A stretch of 64,000 bases of DNA, taken from the NCBI RefSeq assembly GCF_003144115.1, contig NW_020312013.1, forward strand, positions 1 through 64,000. The letters are read 5' to 3'. Below, piece after piece: positions 41,762 through 53,900 of this stretch (within the stretch, counting starts at the first letter, position 1; each line of letters begins with the position of its first letter). The notes below the pieces were generated by a model. That model was not told the DNA's origin. It searched no databases and worked only from the letters and a program-made list of their open reading frames with translations. The stretch is from Tilletiopsis washingtonensis (taxonomy: Eukaryota; Basidiomycota; Exobasidiomycetes; Entylomatales). The translations under genes and the position numbers were made by a program.

Positions 41762-44700
41762 ATGGCCGACAACGGCCAGGCCACGGCCGCCGGCCCGGCT
41801 CCGGCCACGGCGCCCCAGGCCGCGCCGGCGCTGACGGCGACGCCCAGCCCCGAGACGCGCGCCACGACGGCGGCGCCGTCGGTGCACAGCGACGACTCGC
41901 ACCCGCGCGAGGGCGGCCGCCCCGGCGGCGTCAACGTCAAGGAGGCCGAGGCGCAGTTCGCCGAGCTCGGCCGCACCCTCAGCCAGCAGAGCCGTGCGGC
42001 GCGCGGCGAGAAGGACCTCGAGGCCGACGACGACGACTTCAACCTCGAGGACTTCCTCGCCTCCACCACCAGCGAGTCGTCGCGCGCCGGCATCAAGCGC
42101 AAGCGCCTCGGCGTCGTGTGGGACAACGTCGAGGTCATCGGCGCCGGCAGCATGACGCTCGGCGTGCGCACCTTCCCCGACGCCGTCGTGCAGAACTTCG
42201 GCTACCCGGTCTTCACGCTGCTCAAGCTCTTCGGCGTCAAGCTGTTCGACTTTGGCGAGCGCAAGCTGCTCACGGGCTTCGAGGGCGCGCTGCGCCCCGG
42301 CGAGATGTGCCTCGTGCTCGGCCGGCCCAACGCCGGCTGCTCGACGTTCCTCAAGACCATCACGCACAACCACAGCGGCTACGGCGCCGTCAAGGGCTCG
42401 ATCAAGTACGGCGGCATCGACGGCGGCGAGTTTGCCGAGCACTACCGCGGCGAGCTCGTGTACAACGAGGAGGACGACCAGCACTACCCGACGCTCACCG
42501 TCGCCGAGACGATCATGCTGGCGCTGCGCCTCAAGACGCCCGGCAAGCGCGTCGAGGGCCAGACGGCGCACGACTACCGCCAGCAGATCCTCACGACGAT
42601 CCTCAAGATGCTCAACATTGAGCACACGCGCGACACCAAGGTCGGCGACGCCTTTGTGCGCGGCGTGTCCGGCGGCGAGCGCAAGCGTGTCTCCATCGCC
42701 GAGATGCTCTGCTCGCGCGCCTCGATTCTCGCGTGGGACAATGCCTCGCGCGGCCTCGACGCCTCGACGGCGCTCGACCTGGCCAAGAGCCTGCGTGTGC
42801 TGGCCAACATCATCCAGACGCCCACCTTCGTCACGCTCTACCAGGCCGGCGAGGGCATCTGGGAGCAGTTCGAAAAGGTCCTCGTCATCGACGACGGCCG
42901 CTGCGTGTACTTTGGTCCGCGCACCGAGGCGCGCCAGTACTTCATCGACCTCGGCTTCGAGGACATGCCGCGGCAGACGAGCGCCGACTACTGCACGGGC
43001 TGCACGGACAAGTACACGCGCCGCTTCGCCGAGGGCCACGACGAGAGCAACACGCCCTCGACGCCCGAGCAGCTCGAGGAGGCGTTCCGCAACAGCGACA
43101 TCTACAAGCGCATGCACCAGGCCAAGGTCGACTACGAGGCCGAGGTGGCGCAGGACAAGAGCTGGACCGAGGAGTTCAAGCAGGCCGTCGCCGAGGACAA
43201 GGCGCGCGGCGTGCGCAAGCAGAGCAAGTACACCGTCAGCTTCTTCGAGCAGGTGCGCGCCCTCACCATCCGGCAGTTCTGCATGATCATCGGCGACAAG
43301 CGCGACATCTTCGTTTCCTACGCCACGGCCATCGCCGTCGCGCTCATTGCCGGCAGTCTCTTCTACCAGCTTCCCGTCACGAGCTCCGGCGCCTTTACGC
43401 GCGGCGGTGTCCTCTTCATCTCGCTCCTGTTCAACAGTCTCACGGCCTTCAGCGAGCTGCCCACGCAGATGGGCGGGCGTCCGATCCTGTACCGACAGAC
43501 GGGCTTCGCCTTCTTCCGGCCGTCGGCGTTGACCATCTCGCAGCTCGCCGCCGACGTGCCGCTCGGCGTGCCGCGCCTGACGGCCTTTTCGCTCATCGTC
43601 TACTTCATGGCCGGCCTGCACTACTCGGCGGGCGCCTTCTTCACGTTCCTCATCAACGTCATCATCGCCTACTACGCCTTCCGCGCGCTCTTTGCCCTCT
43701 TCGGCACCGTGTGCGAGTCGTACGACGTCGCCGCGCGCCTGGCCGCCGTGATCATCGTCTCGCTCGTCGTGTTTGCCGGCTACGTGGCGCCGCGCGACGC
43801 CATGCCGCGCTGGCTCTTCTGGATTTCCTACATCAACCCCGTCTACTACGGTGAGTGCCGCGGCGGGCCTGCGAGACGCACAGCAGCTCACAGCTTCCCT
43901 CTCAGGCTTCGAGGCACTGATGATCAACGAGTTCATGCGCCTCGACCTGCTCTGCGAGAGCATCGTGCCGACGGGTGCGGGCTATCCGGCGGGCCTCGGC
44001 GCCAACCAGGTGTGCACGCTCGCGGGCTCCGTGCCCGGCAACCCCATCGTGCCGGGCATGGACTACCTGCGGGCCTCGTTTGGCTACCAGCGCTGGCACC
44101 TCTGGCTCAACTTCGGCATCGAGATCATCTTCTTCCTCGGCCTGACGGCCATTACGTGCGCCTGCCTCGAGTTCCTGCCCCGCGGCGGCTTTAACGCGGC
44201 CATGGTCATCAAGAAGAAGCCGAACAAGGAGGAGAAGAAGCTCGACGAGCGCCTCGAGCAGCGCCGCGCCCAGGCCGACAAGGAGGAGGTCAAGATCGAC
44301 GTCGAGGGCCGCGCGTTCACGTGGGAGAAGCTCTGCTACACGGTGCCCGTCAAGGGCGGCAACCGCCAGCTGCTCAACTCCGTCGACGGCTACTGCAAGC
44401 CCGGCACGCTCACGGCCCTCATGGGTGCCTCGGGCGCCGGCAAGACGACGCTCCTGGACGTGCTCGCTGACCGCAAGTCGGTTGGCAAGATCGAGGGCGA
44501 CCGCCTGATCGAGGGCAAGCCCGTCGGCCTCGCCTTCCAGCGCGGCTGCGGCTACGCCGAGCAGCAGGGTGAGTGTCGAGCGGCCTGCACCTCCTACCCC
44601 TTCGCTCACACTCCCATCTCCAGACATTCACGAGCACACGGCCACCGTCCGCGAGGCGCTGCGCTTCTCGGCCAACCTGCGCCAGGAGTACGACGTGCCG

Positions 44701-46518
44701 CAGGAGCAGAAGGACCAGTTCGTCGAGGACATCATCGAGCTGCTCGAGCTCGACGACATTGCCAACGCGTCGATCGGCTTCCCCGGCTTCGGCCTCGGTG
44801 TCGCGGACCGCAAGCGGTGAGTGCAACTGCGTCTCTTCTTGGACACATCTCTTACCCCCTTCTCCCTGTCAGTGCCACGATCGCCGTCGAGCTCGCCGCC
44901 AAGCCGAACCAGCTCCTCTTCCTCGACGAGCCGACGTCCGGCCTCGACGGCCAGGGCGCGTACACGATCGTGCGCCTGCTGCGTAAGCTCGCCGCCGCCG
45001 GCATGACCATTCTGTGAGTTGAGCGGCCATCGGCTACGACAGCCCAGCTCACGGCGCGCGTCTCGCAGCTGCACCATCCACCAGCCGTCGTCGCTGCTCT
45101 TCGAGAACTTCGACCGGCTCCTGCTCCTCGAGCGCGGCGGCAAGACGGTGTACTTCGGCCCCGTGGGCAAGGACTCGCAGGAGCTCGTCAAGTACTTCGA
45201 GGAGCAGGGCGCGCCGATGGAGAAGACGGCGAACCCGGCCGAGGCGATGCTCGACATCATCGGTGCCGGCTCGCAGAAGCGCGTCGGCCCGCGCGACTGG
45301 GCCGACGTGTACCTCGACAGCACGCTGTACCAGGAGAACCTCAAGGAGATCGAGGCGATCAAGGAGCACGCGCTCGCCAACCCGCGCGACGAGGGCAAGG
45401 TGCTCGAGTACGCCACGCCCTACATGTACCAGCTCAAGCAGGTCTTCTGGCGCACGGCCGTCAGCTCGTGGCGGCAGCCCGACTACCAGTTCACGCGCCT
45501 CTTCCAGCACGCGGCCATCGCGCTCATCACCGGCCTGCTCTTCCTGCAGCTCGGCAACTCGGTGCAGACGCTGCAGTACCGCGTCTTTTCGCTCTTCATG
45601 GTCGCCGTGCTCCCCGCGCTCATCCTGGCGCAGATCGAGCCGTTCTACATCATGGCGCGCGGCACGTTCATGCGCGAGGACAGCTCGAAGATGTACCGCG
45701 GCACCGTCTTTGCCAGCGCGCAGATCCTCGCCGAGGTGCCGTACTCGATCGCCTGCGCGCTCGTCTACTTCCTCCTCTTCTACTTCACCGCCGGCTTCCA
45801 GACGGGCTCCGACCGCGCCGGCTACTTCTTCGCCATGCTGCTCCTCGTCGAGTTCTTCGCCACGTCGCTCGGCCAGCTCGTCGCCGCCGTCAACCCGTCG
45901 ATCTACCTCGCGTCGGTGTGGAACCCGTTCATCATCATCATCTTCTCGCTCTTCTGCGGCGTCACGATCCCCAAGCCGCAGATCACCTACTTCTGGCGCC
46001 AGTGGCGAGTGTTGATTTGGTCATTGTTTTGCCCACTGCTGACCCCATATCCCGCTACAGGATGTACTGGCTCAACCCCGTCACGTACGTCATCTCGGGC
46101 CTCATCACCAACGAGCTCGAGGGCCTGGACATCCGCTGCGAGGCCTCCGAGTTCGTCACGTTCCAGCCGCCGGGCCAGCAAACCTGCGCGCAGTGGGCCG
46201 GCGAGTTCCTCTCCCGCTCGACGGGCTACCTCGCCAACCCAGATGCCACCGGCACTGGATGTTTGTACTGCCAATACGGTGAGCAGAAGGAAGGGAAGAG
46301 CGAGAGGGAGAGGGAGAGAGAGAGAGAACTGCTGCGCGGTCAAAGTCCTCTGTATCTGACTCGAGCCAACCTCAGGCGCCGGAAGTGACTTCTTCGGCAA
46401 CCTCGACATTGCCTTCAGCGAGCGCGGCCGCAACATCGGCGTCGTCGTTGCCTTCATCGCCTTTAACATGGTCGCCACGCTCGTTGCGGCGCGCTTCCTG
46501 CGCTTCGCCAACCGATGA
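41762..46518 (+). CDS. PDR/CDR-type ABC transporter (ABCG, full length)
   Basis: The product has 1460 residues from seven exons: 41762-43850, 43906-44568, 44624-44816, 44873-45013, 45069-46004, 46061-46278 and 46376-46518. It has the fungal pleiotropic-drug-resistance layout, (NBD-TMD)x2. NBD1 has the degenerate Walker A GRPNAGCSTFLKT (about 186), the signature VSGGERKRVS (about 302) and the degenerate WDNASRGLD, all usual for PDR proteins. NBD2 has a normal Walker A GASGAGKTTLLD (about 869), the degenerate RKRATIAVELAAK and FLDEPTSGLDG. It is likely a plasma-membrane exporter of drugs, lipids or toxins. The fifth intron (46005-46060) has a GC donor: only GC-AG splicing restores WRQWMYWLNPVTYV, the conserved block before the last helices. 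The sixth intron carries a GA microsatellite. Confidence 0.95.
46005..46060 (+). other. GC-AG intron in the PDR transporter gene
   Basis: The intron begins GCGAGT and ends CTACAG, with a GCTGAC branch-like site. The nearest GT donor (46009) would shift the frame and destroy the conserved WMYWLNP block. GC-AG introns are a known minor class of spliceosomal intron. Confidence 0.85.
46302..46328 (+). repeat. (GA)n microsatellite in a PDR intron
   Basis: An imperfect purine run of GAGAGGGAGAG type lies inside the sixth intron of the ABC transporter gene. Confidence 0.85.
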
Positions 46519-47672
46519 GCGGCGTGCTGCGTCCCTCTTCCTTCCGTCTCTTCGTCTCGCTAGCCAGTGTACTCTGCATCCACTCATGACTCCTGTACAT
46601 GTCTACCCATCACAGAAGCCCCGCTAGTACCTTCACGACTACTCACGCGCACTGCGTCTTTGGCGCTGCGACTATCAATAGATGACCGTCACGAATCCTC
46701 TTGCGTCTGGAGCCGCCTGTCGCGTCGACTTCTCTCCCGCCATCTTTGCTCCTTCGCACTACAGCATTCCACGGTACCGCAGCGGTGCTGATGCACTGCG
46801 ACTTGTCGCTGCACCTGTTGGAGCGCGCCGATCTCGAGGCTTGCTCGCGCCAGCTCCCGATCTGGCGCCGCGGGCACGTGGTGCGGTCCGGCCGTGACGC
46901 CCCCCAGCCATGCCCCTGAGCAGTGCGAGCACACGTGGCAGTCTTGCCTTCCAAGTGCTGCGTGATGAGTCTAAGTCCAGAAAAGCTCGGCGTGCCGCAT
47001 CTGCGACGCCGCCCCCTGACGAGTGAGCGCCGGGCGTTGGGCGTCGTGCTTGGCAGGGGGCACGCAGCAGGCACGCACGCCCGCAGCGACTCCCGCGTTC
47101 CGAACGCGGCAGCATCTTGCTCGGCCGGAGCTGGCGGAGCGAGGCAGGCTTGCTCTTGCGCCGTTTCGCGAGCAAGCGCGAGCGGCCGCGCTGCAGATCT
47201 TGCTCGTGCACGAGGCTGTTGAATTCATCGTGCAGACGCAGCGAACGCAACGGCCGCGGCCATCCTCGCGGCCTGCCTGCGCTGGCTGGCGATCGTCTGT
47301 CGTGTGCCACGTTGGCGCCGGCTTGGCTCTGCTCTCGATTACATTTTAGAGTGCACGCCGGGCGAGATTGCGCCGCCGGATCGCTGTGGCCGGCGGCAGG
47401 AGGAAGCGGCAGCAGGAGGCAGCAGAGCAGAACGCAGGCGAGCTGCTGCGCCGACGCCGAGCCAAGTTTAACGCCGGAGCCGTGCGCGGCGCGATGGGAG
47501 CTTGTGCTGCTCTGCTGCCTCGGTCGCCGCGCGCCGGTGCCCGCGAGGCGCGCCCCAACGCAGCGAGCGGCCAGCGCCGGGCGCCGAGAGCTTCTATCTC
47601 AAGCCTCTTGCTCGCCGACGGCCGATGCGCAATCTCAGCTCTCGCCCCTCATCACTGCCTCGCCCTCCGCGA
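46519..47672. other. Intergenic region, 1.15 kb
   Basis: It lies between the PDR transporter and carbonic anhydrase genes, both on the plus strand. I find only short overlapping open frames with no plausible protein composition. No tRNA or repeat was evident. Confidence 0.5.
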
Positions 47673-48684
47673 ATGTCGCGCACGCTCGCTGCTCTCATCC
47701 GTCCTTGCCTCTCCACCACCACCACCGCCGCCACCACCACTCGCCTCGCCTCCACACCGGCCCGCCTCTGCTCCTCCGCCGCCAGCTCCAAGCCGGCGCC
47801 GCCCACCAAGCCCAGCACCACCACACCCCGCGCCTCCTCGCCCGCCATGCGTGAGCTGCTGCAGAGCATCTTCTCGCGCAACGAGTCGTGGGTGCACGCC
47901 ACCGAGACCGACGAGCCGGAGCTGCTGGCGGCCATGGCCAAGGGCCAGACGCCCAAGATCCTCTGGATCGGCTGCAGCGACTCGCGCGTGCCCGAGGGCG
48001 TCGTGTGCCAGACCAAGCCCGGCGAGATCTTCGTCCACCGCAACATCGCCGGCCAGTTCAACCAGCTCGACGACAGCGCCAACAGCGTGCTCACGTACGC
48101 CGTCGAGGTGCTCGGCGTCGAGCAGAGTGAGTCGCTGCGGCGCCCGTGCAGCACCTGCCGCAGCTGACGTGCTGCTGCCAGTCGTGTGCGTCGGGCACAC
48201 GTCGTGCGGTGGTGTCGCCGCCGCGCTGCAGACGGCCAAGTCGTCGCAGGCGCTGCCCTCGTCGTCGCTGGCGCGCTACCTGACGCCGCTGGTTAAGCTC
48301 TCGGGCGACGTGGCGGCGTCCGACGAGGCCAAGGGCAAGAGCGACACGGAGCTGCTGCAGCTCGTCACCGAGGCCAACGTGCGCGCGCAGATGGACAACA
48401 TCATCGAGAGCGACGTCGTCAAGGCCAACTGGCAGGGCAAGAAGACGGCGTTCCCCGGCGAGCCGACGGCCAAGATCGAGGTGCACGGGTGAGTCACGCG
48501 CGGGAATGCAGCACTGCGGCGGATGCGGCACTCTGCTGCACTGGTAGGCCTGTCACTGACCGATGCCCGCGCCAGCTGGATCCACGACATCTCCACGGGC
48601 CGCCTGCACGACCTGGGCGTGTCGCGCGCCTGCGACGGCACGCACAACCACCAGCACGGCGCGCACAAGGAGCACTCGTCGTAG
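47673..48684 (+). CDS. Beta-class carbonic anhydrase
   Basis: The product has 289 residues from three exons, 47673-48126, 48182-48488 and 48576-48684. It interconverts CO2 and bicarbonate, supplying bicarbonate for carboxylases and CO2 sensing. The zinc ligands and the Asp/Arg dyad are present: IGCSDSRVPEG (C101, D103, R105) and GHTSCGG (H157, C160). The end carries DISTGRLHDLG and a His-rich tail. The first 60 residues are Ser/Thr/Arg/Ala-rich with almost no acidic residues, like a mitochondrial targeting peptide. A second in-frame ATG at 47850 begins the conserved fold (MRELLQSIFSRN), and a CCACCACCACC run sits between the two starts. A cytosolic short form is therefore possible. Confidence 0.94.
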
Positions 48685-49032
48685 AGCGCCGGCCCCTCGA
48701 CTCTGCTTCGTGCGGACAGCTGTGCAAGCCGCTTAGAGGCTTGACGCTGCCCTGCCGCGCTACTCATCTTCCAGACGCTTACTGTGCCCTGACTTGCCGA
48801 CGCCCAATACATGCCGATACTTAATGCCTCGCGGGACTCAGAGTGCCAGTGATTCAGAGCAATGTGAGTCAAGGCAGCTCTGGCGTAGAGCCAGCTGGCG
48901 GTGTCGCCTACACGGCCGAGGTGGTTCTGGCTCTGTCGTGTGTGCGGACTCTGAGCCAAAGCTCTCACACGCTGCGAGCTCGCTCTGTCCACTGGCATCA
49001 CACACTCCAAGCCCGGTGACGAGCGATGCCAT
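48685..49032. other. Convergent intergenic region, 348 bp
   Basis: It lies between the stops of the carbonic anhydrase and BFR2 genes. Nothing beyond their 3' ends is visible. Confidence 0.5.
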
Positions 49033-50671
49033 TCAGCCGAACATACGCAGCCCGCCAAGGTCCACCTCTGGCAGCGCTGCCGCGCTCTTTGCCTCGACGG
49101 CCGTCGGCTCGATGCGCAGCCCGCCGAGCTGCGCAAAGAGGCGCTGCCGCTGCTCCGTCGTCCATGTCTCGCGCGGCACGGGCGGCATGAAGTGTGCGGC
49201 CTTCTCGTGCACCTCGTAGCTGAAGCAGACAGTCAGCTTGTGCTCGCTGAGGCGATGTGATTCAAACACGCACCGTAACCGCCGACCCTTTGAGGCACGA
49301 GTGTCCACGGCCCGCTTCGGCGCCTTTGACCGCACCGGCAGGCCTAATGAGGGGTCTGCAGCGTCACGTCAGCACCGCAGCGAGGGTCTTCATTGCATGC
49401 CACACTCACCTGCACCACTCGAGCCTTCTCCCTTGCTCTCGATCAGCTCGCGCAGCAGCGTGGCGTAGAAGTCCGAGTCGTCAAAGACCTCCGGGTCCGC
49501 CTCGTCGTTCTGCTCGCGCTGCTCCTCGCCCACGCGTGCATCGCCGCGCCAGATGCGCGAGCGCCGAATGAGGCGTTCTGCGCTATCGCCGCTCATGGCC
49601 GTGCGCACCTGCTCGCCCGCACCGCGGTTCACGGCGCGCAGCTCCTTGGCGCCGACAGCCTGCGCGCCGACGCTCCAGGCGTCCAGCACAGTGCAGGCAC
49701 GCCGACTCGTCTCGTCGTGCAGCGCCAGAAAGCTGTCGACGCTGGCGAGATGCGCGGCCTCGGCATCGGCAGACGAGGCACGCTTGCGCTTCTTGGATGC
49801 GCCCGCGTATGCCTCAGCGAGGTCGGGGTCTTCGTCTGCAGAGACGAGCGAGTGACGCGTGGCGAAGAGACCTGCCTCGAGCTCGCTCAGCGTGCTCAGA
49901 AGCTCGGCGTGTGATGACTGTGCGGCGTCGTCCAAGTCGGGGAGAGCGTTCAAAGCGGTCGGCTGTGCGGAGAGCGTGAGCTTACAGCGAGCTCGCGCTG
50001 CTCTCGTTCAGCTGCAGTGCACTCACTCGTATCCGTCCAGCGCCACGCACAAACGCCTGCGTCCGAATGCGCATCGCCAGCGCACCCTCCCACAGCGCGC
50101 GCAGCTCGCGGACCGCACGACCACGCTCGGCGTCATCAGCGCTCTGTGCACGCAGGCTGGCCAGCAGCGCGGCATCCGACGCCGCCGCACCGGCAAGCGT
50201 GCGTGGATCAGCCGCTTGCTCCGAGGAGGAAGGATCGGCAAAGCGCAGCGACTTGACGCGCGAGGGCGGCGAGGGTGCCCTTGCCGGGCCAGCGTCGCTG
50301 CCTGCCTCTTCCTCGTCCTCGTCTCCCTCGAGCTCCTCTTCGGACTCCTCGCTGGCCTCCTCCTCGTCGTCGCTCGCCTCGTCGCTCTCCTCGGCGCCGA
50401 GCGCCTTGCGCGCGCTGACCGTCTCGCCGCGGTACTTTGCCGAGCGCAGCGTGCCCGTCTCGTCGAGCGCGGCTCGGCGGCGCTGCGAGCGCGCTACCTT
50501 CTCGTAGTGATCGCGGTTCGGCTCGGCACGCCCGTCGTCGGATGAGCCGCCGGCATCGTCATCGTCCGAGCCGCCAGAGTAGGCTGCCTCGTCGTCCGAG
50601 GCCAGCACGTCGCGCGTCAGCGGCTTGGGCGCCGGCCGCGAGAGCTCGGCGAGCTGGGCGGCGAGCGACAT
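49033..50671 (-). CDS. BFR2: BFR2/AATF (Traube) ribosome-biogenesis protein
   Basis: The product has 488 residues from four exons, 50671-50027, 49962-49410, 49355-49274 and 49219-49033. Bfr2 (human AATF/Che-1) is a nucleolar factor of the small-subunit processome needed for early 18S rRNA cleavage. The N-terminal half has several acidic runs (SDDDDAGG, then a long Glu/Ser stretch), and HYEKVARSQRRR and SAKYRGETVSA are conserved pieces. The middle has the helical AATF region (LWEGALAMRIRTQ). The C-terminal TRAUB region includes DDSDFYATLLRELIESKG and, after two splices, DTRASKGRRLRYEVHEK, a hallmark of the family. The last two introns are confirmed by that motif. Divergent from the SppA gene. 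Confidence 0.92.
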
Positions 50672-50990
50672 TGCGGCGCGGGCCCAGTGCGATGCAATGC
50701 GATGCGACGCGTAGTCTTGATGTGCACAGGGCTGTGCAAAGGCGGCGAGAGTGAGGTGCGGCGTAGGCGAAAGTCGGCAGTGGGAGTGAGAGGTGACGGT
50801 CGGCGGCGGCGGGCAACTTTTTTGGAGGCGCGCTCGGCCGCAGCGGCCGACGGGCGCCGGGCCGCACAGCCGCGGGCTTCGGGCAGAGGCCGTGGGACAA
50901 AGCAAGGCCGCGCGGCCCAAGCGCCGCTCACGCGAGCAACGCCGCTTCCTGGACCCGTCCTCGTCACCTCCACACCAGCCCAGCCTGCCC
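50672..50990. promoter_or_regulatory. Divergent promoter region, BFR2 / SppA
   Basis: This is 319 bp between two divergent starts. It is GC-rich, with a short T-run near 50818-50822. No TATA box was seen. Confidence 0.55.
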
Positions 50991-53900
50991 ATGTCGTCCA
51001 CCGAGCCGCCACCCAGCGGCAGCAGCAGCAGCTCCACGCCATCGTCTGGCGCGAGCGCGGGCGCAGCAGGCAGCCAGGCCGCCGCGGCGCCGCGTCCCTC
51101 GCCCTCGCCCTCGCCCCCGCCCTCTGCGCCCCAGCAGGGCATCTTCGCGCGCCGCTTCCCGCGCGGCGCCGCTGCGGCCGGCCGCCTCGCCGCCTCGACG
51201 CCCGCCCGCTTTGCCGCCACGGGCTGGCGCCGGCGGCGCGGCATCTTCTTTGGCGTGGCAGTGACCTTCTCGGTGGTCAGCTATCTGAATGGCAAGGCGA
51301 TCAAGGCGTGAGTCTGCTGCGTGAAGATCGGCATCGAGCCACCCTGCTGAGACAGGCCCCGCGTGCAGCAAGGCCGACTACGTCCACAACGACGTGAGTC
51401 GCCCAAAACGTGCTGATCCGAGTGGTGCTGATGCGCTACCTGCAGACATGGCTGCTCTGGAAGCTGCACGACGGCGCCATCGTCGAGACACGCAGCCCCA
51501 CGCAGCTGCTGACGCTGCTGCGCGGCGCCGGCGCTGGCGAGGATCCGCCGGCGGTGATGGAGCTGTACGACGCCATCAAGACGCTCAAGCTGGCGCAGAC
51601 GGATCCGCGCATTCGAGGCCTCATCGCCGACTTCTCTGGCTTGCATGTCCCGAGTGACTCGGCTGGCACGTCGCTGGGCCTGGCGCAGATCGAGGAGCTG
51701 ACGCAAGCCATCGTGCGTCGCTGAGCTGTCGTAGCCGCACACACTCTCTAACGCCATGCCTTTGCAGCATGAGTTCAAGGCGGTCAAGAACGAGGAGCTC
51801 AAGGTGCGCGCTGAGCTGCGCCAGGATCTGCCGGCCACGCTCGCGGGCGGTGCCGAGATCTCTGGGCCCACCAAGGCCGCCGCAGTCGCCAAGGCTGCTG
51901 TCACGGGCGAGAGCACGCAGGAGCCCAAGACAGGTGATGCCGAGCCGACTTCTGAGGTGACAAAGGCAGAAGAGACGCCACTCCAGCAGCTGCCGGCGAC
52001 CATCGCCTGGACCGACACGTTCACGAGCCAGGGCCAGTACCTGCTGGCCAGCGCTTTCGACCACGTCTACATCCAGCCGTCTGGCTCCGTACCGCTTGTG
52101 GGCATGTCGAGCACGCTGCCGTTCTTCAAGCGTGCGCTGGACTGGCTCGGCGTCAAGGTGGGTCCAGTGCCACGTGCGTGCGCTCATCTGCTCACGCCAG
52201 CTGTCTCAGCTGTATGCGGATGCGCGCCGTGAGCACAAGTCTTTCCTCTCGCAGTACACCGAGGACGGCTCCTTGACGGAGCCGCAGATTGAGAACACCG
52301 CTGCGCTGCTCGGCGACTTGAACCGCGGCATGGCACACGCCATTGGCGTCTCGCGTGAGTACGCTGTGCGCATGCGACATAGTCTTTCTTGCGCTGAGTG
52401 TCCACTTCAGGATACCCCGAGATGAACCCGGACGAAGCGGCCGACAAAGTCATTGAGCTGTCGATGCGAGGGCCATTCTCTGCGACTGAGGCTGCCAAGG
52501 AAGGCCTCGTCACCGCCACGATCTACCCCTTCGAGCTCCGGGAGAAGATCGGCAAGGAGGCGCACTTCAAGGGCTTTCCGCACTACGCGACCATCTACAG
52601 TGAGTCGAGTGTGGCCAGCGACAGCCCTTTTCTGTACTCACATTCCCTTGCGCAGAGGGCATCCTTGAAGACAGCCTCAAGAAGGGCCAGTACTCCGAGG
52701 TGGCCGTTGTCTACCTGCAGGGCACGATCTCGAATGCCTCGGGCTTCGGCAGCGCCGCCGAGGCGATCAAGGGCCTGCAAGAGGCTGGCAAGGACGATCG
52801 GGTCAAGTCCGTCGTGCTGCGTGAGTCGCATACCGCTTATTTCCACTTGCCCGAGCCGCTCTCTGATCTGCATCTCCAGGCATCGACTCGGGCGGCGGAG
52901 ACGTCGTGGCCTCCGATTCGATCTGGGCTGCTGTGCGTCGCTGCCAGACGGAGCACAAGAAGCCCGTCATTGCCTCGTACGGCAACGCCACGGCCAGCGG
53001 CGGCGTGTACGCCTCGGCGAGCGCCGACTACATCATGGCGTGCGAGCAGACCATTACGGGCAGCATTGGCGTCGCCAGCCTGCGCCCGACACTCACGCGC
53101 AAGCTCTTCGACCGCGTCGGAGTAAGTGCTGCCGTAGCTCTTTGTCCATCCGCGGTGCTAACACGCCGCTACACCTTCAGCTCCAGTTCCAGTCCTTCTT
53201 CACAGGCTCTCGCACCGCCTCGACGCTACAGGAGCTCGACGACGAGGCCAAGCGGCGCTCGAGCCTGCACGTCGACGAGATGTACGAGCAGTTCAAACAG
53301 AAGGTGTGCGATGGGCGCGGCATCTCGCCCGACGTCATCGAGGACCTCGCTGGCGGGCGTGTCTACAGCGGGCTCTCGGCGTGGCTGCGCTGCAAGTCGG
53401 ACGAGGACTTGATTCGCGAGAGCGCCGTGGACGAGGGGCCGGCTCAAGCTGACGCGGGCAGCGATGTTCAGGCGAAGAAGGATGCGACACCACGACGACC
53501 TCTACGGCTGTCGTGGCGCACGCAGAGCATCGAGAAGGAGGGCGACTTCTCTGCCCTGCAGGTCATCCAGGTCGGTGCTGCGCCGGCAGAGTCTTCGCCG
53601 AGCGCACCGCAAAGCGACGCGCCAGAAGCATCTGGCACTTCCGAGAGCAGCGCAGCAGATGCAGCACCTGTCAAGGCGGAACAGGCGGTGGGCGGCGAGA
53701 CTTCGGATGACAAGCTCGCGGCAGCCGCTCACGAGGAGGCAGTGGCCGAGAAGGAGTCGCCTGCTGCGACTGGGCCCGGCTCTACGGCGGGCTACCCGGC
53801 CGAAGAGCCCAAGGGCCCGTACGGGCGAGGACTCGTCGACTCCATCGGCGGTCTGTACGACGCCGTATGCATCGCGATGAGCATCGAGGTACAGTGCGTA

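Noticed and set aside
42317-42760. Degenerate Walker A and Walker B in the first nucleotide-binding domain of the PDR transporter
   Set aside because: These changes are normal for fungal PDR proteins, not a sign of decay.
52158-52209. Loss of the catalytic Lys in the SppA-like protein
   Set aside because: I first aligned the Lys to the FDHVYIQP segment. Re-alignment on the E. coli GTYKSAVEPF block places it at K343, correctly spaced from S539.
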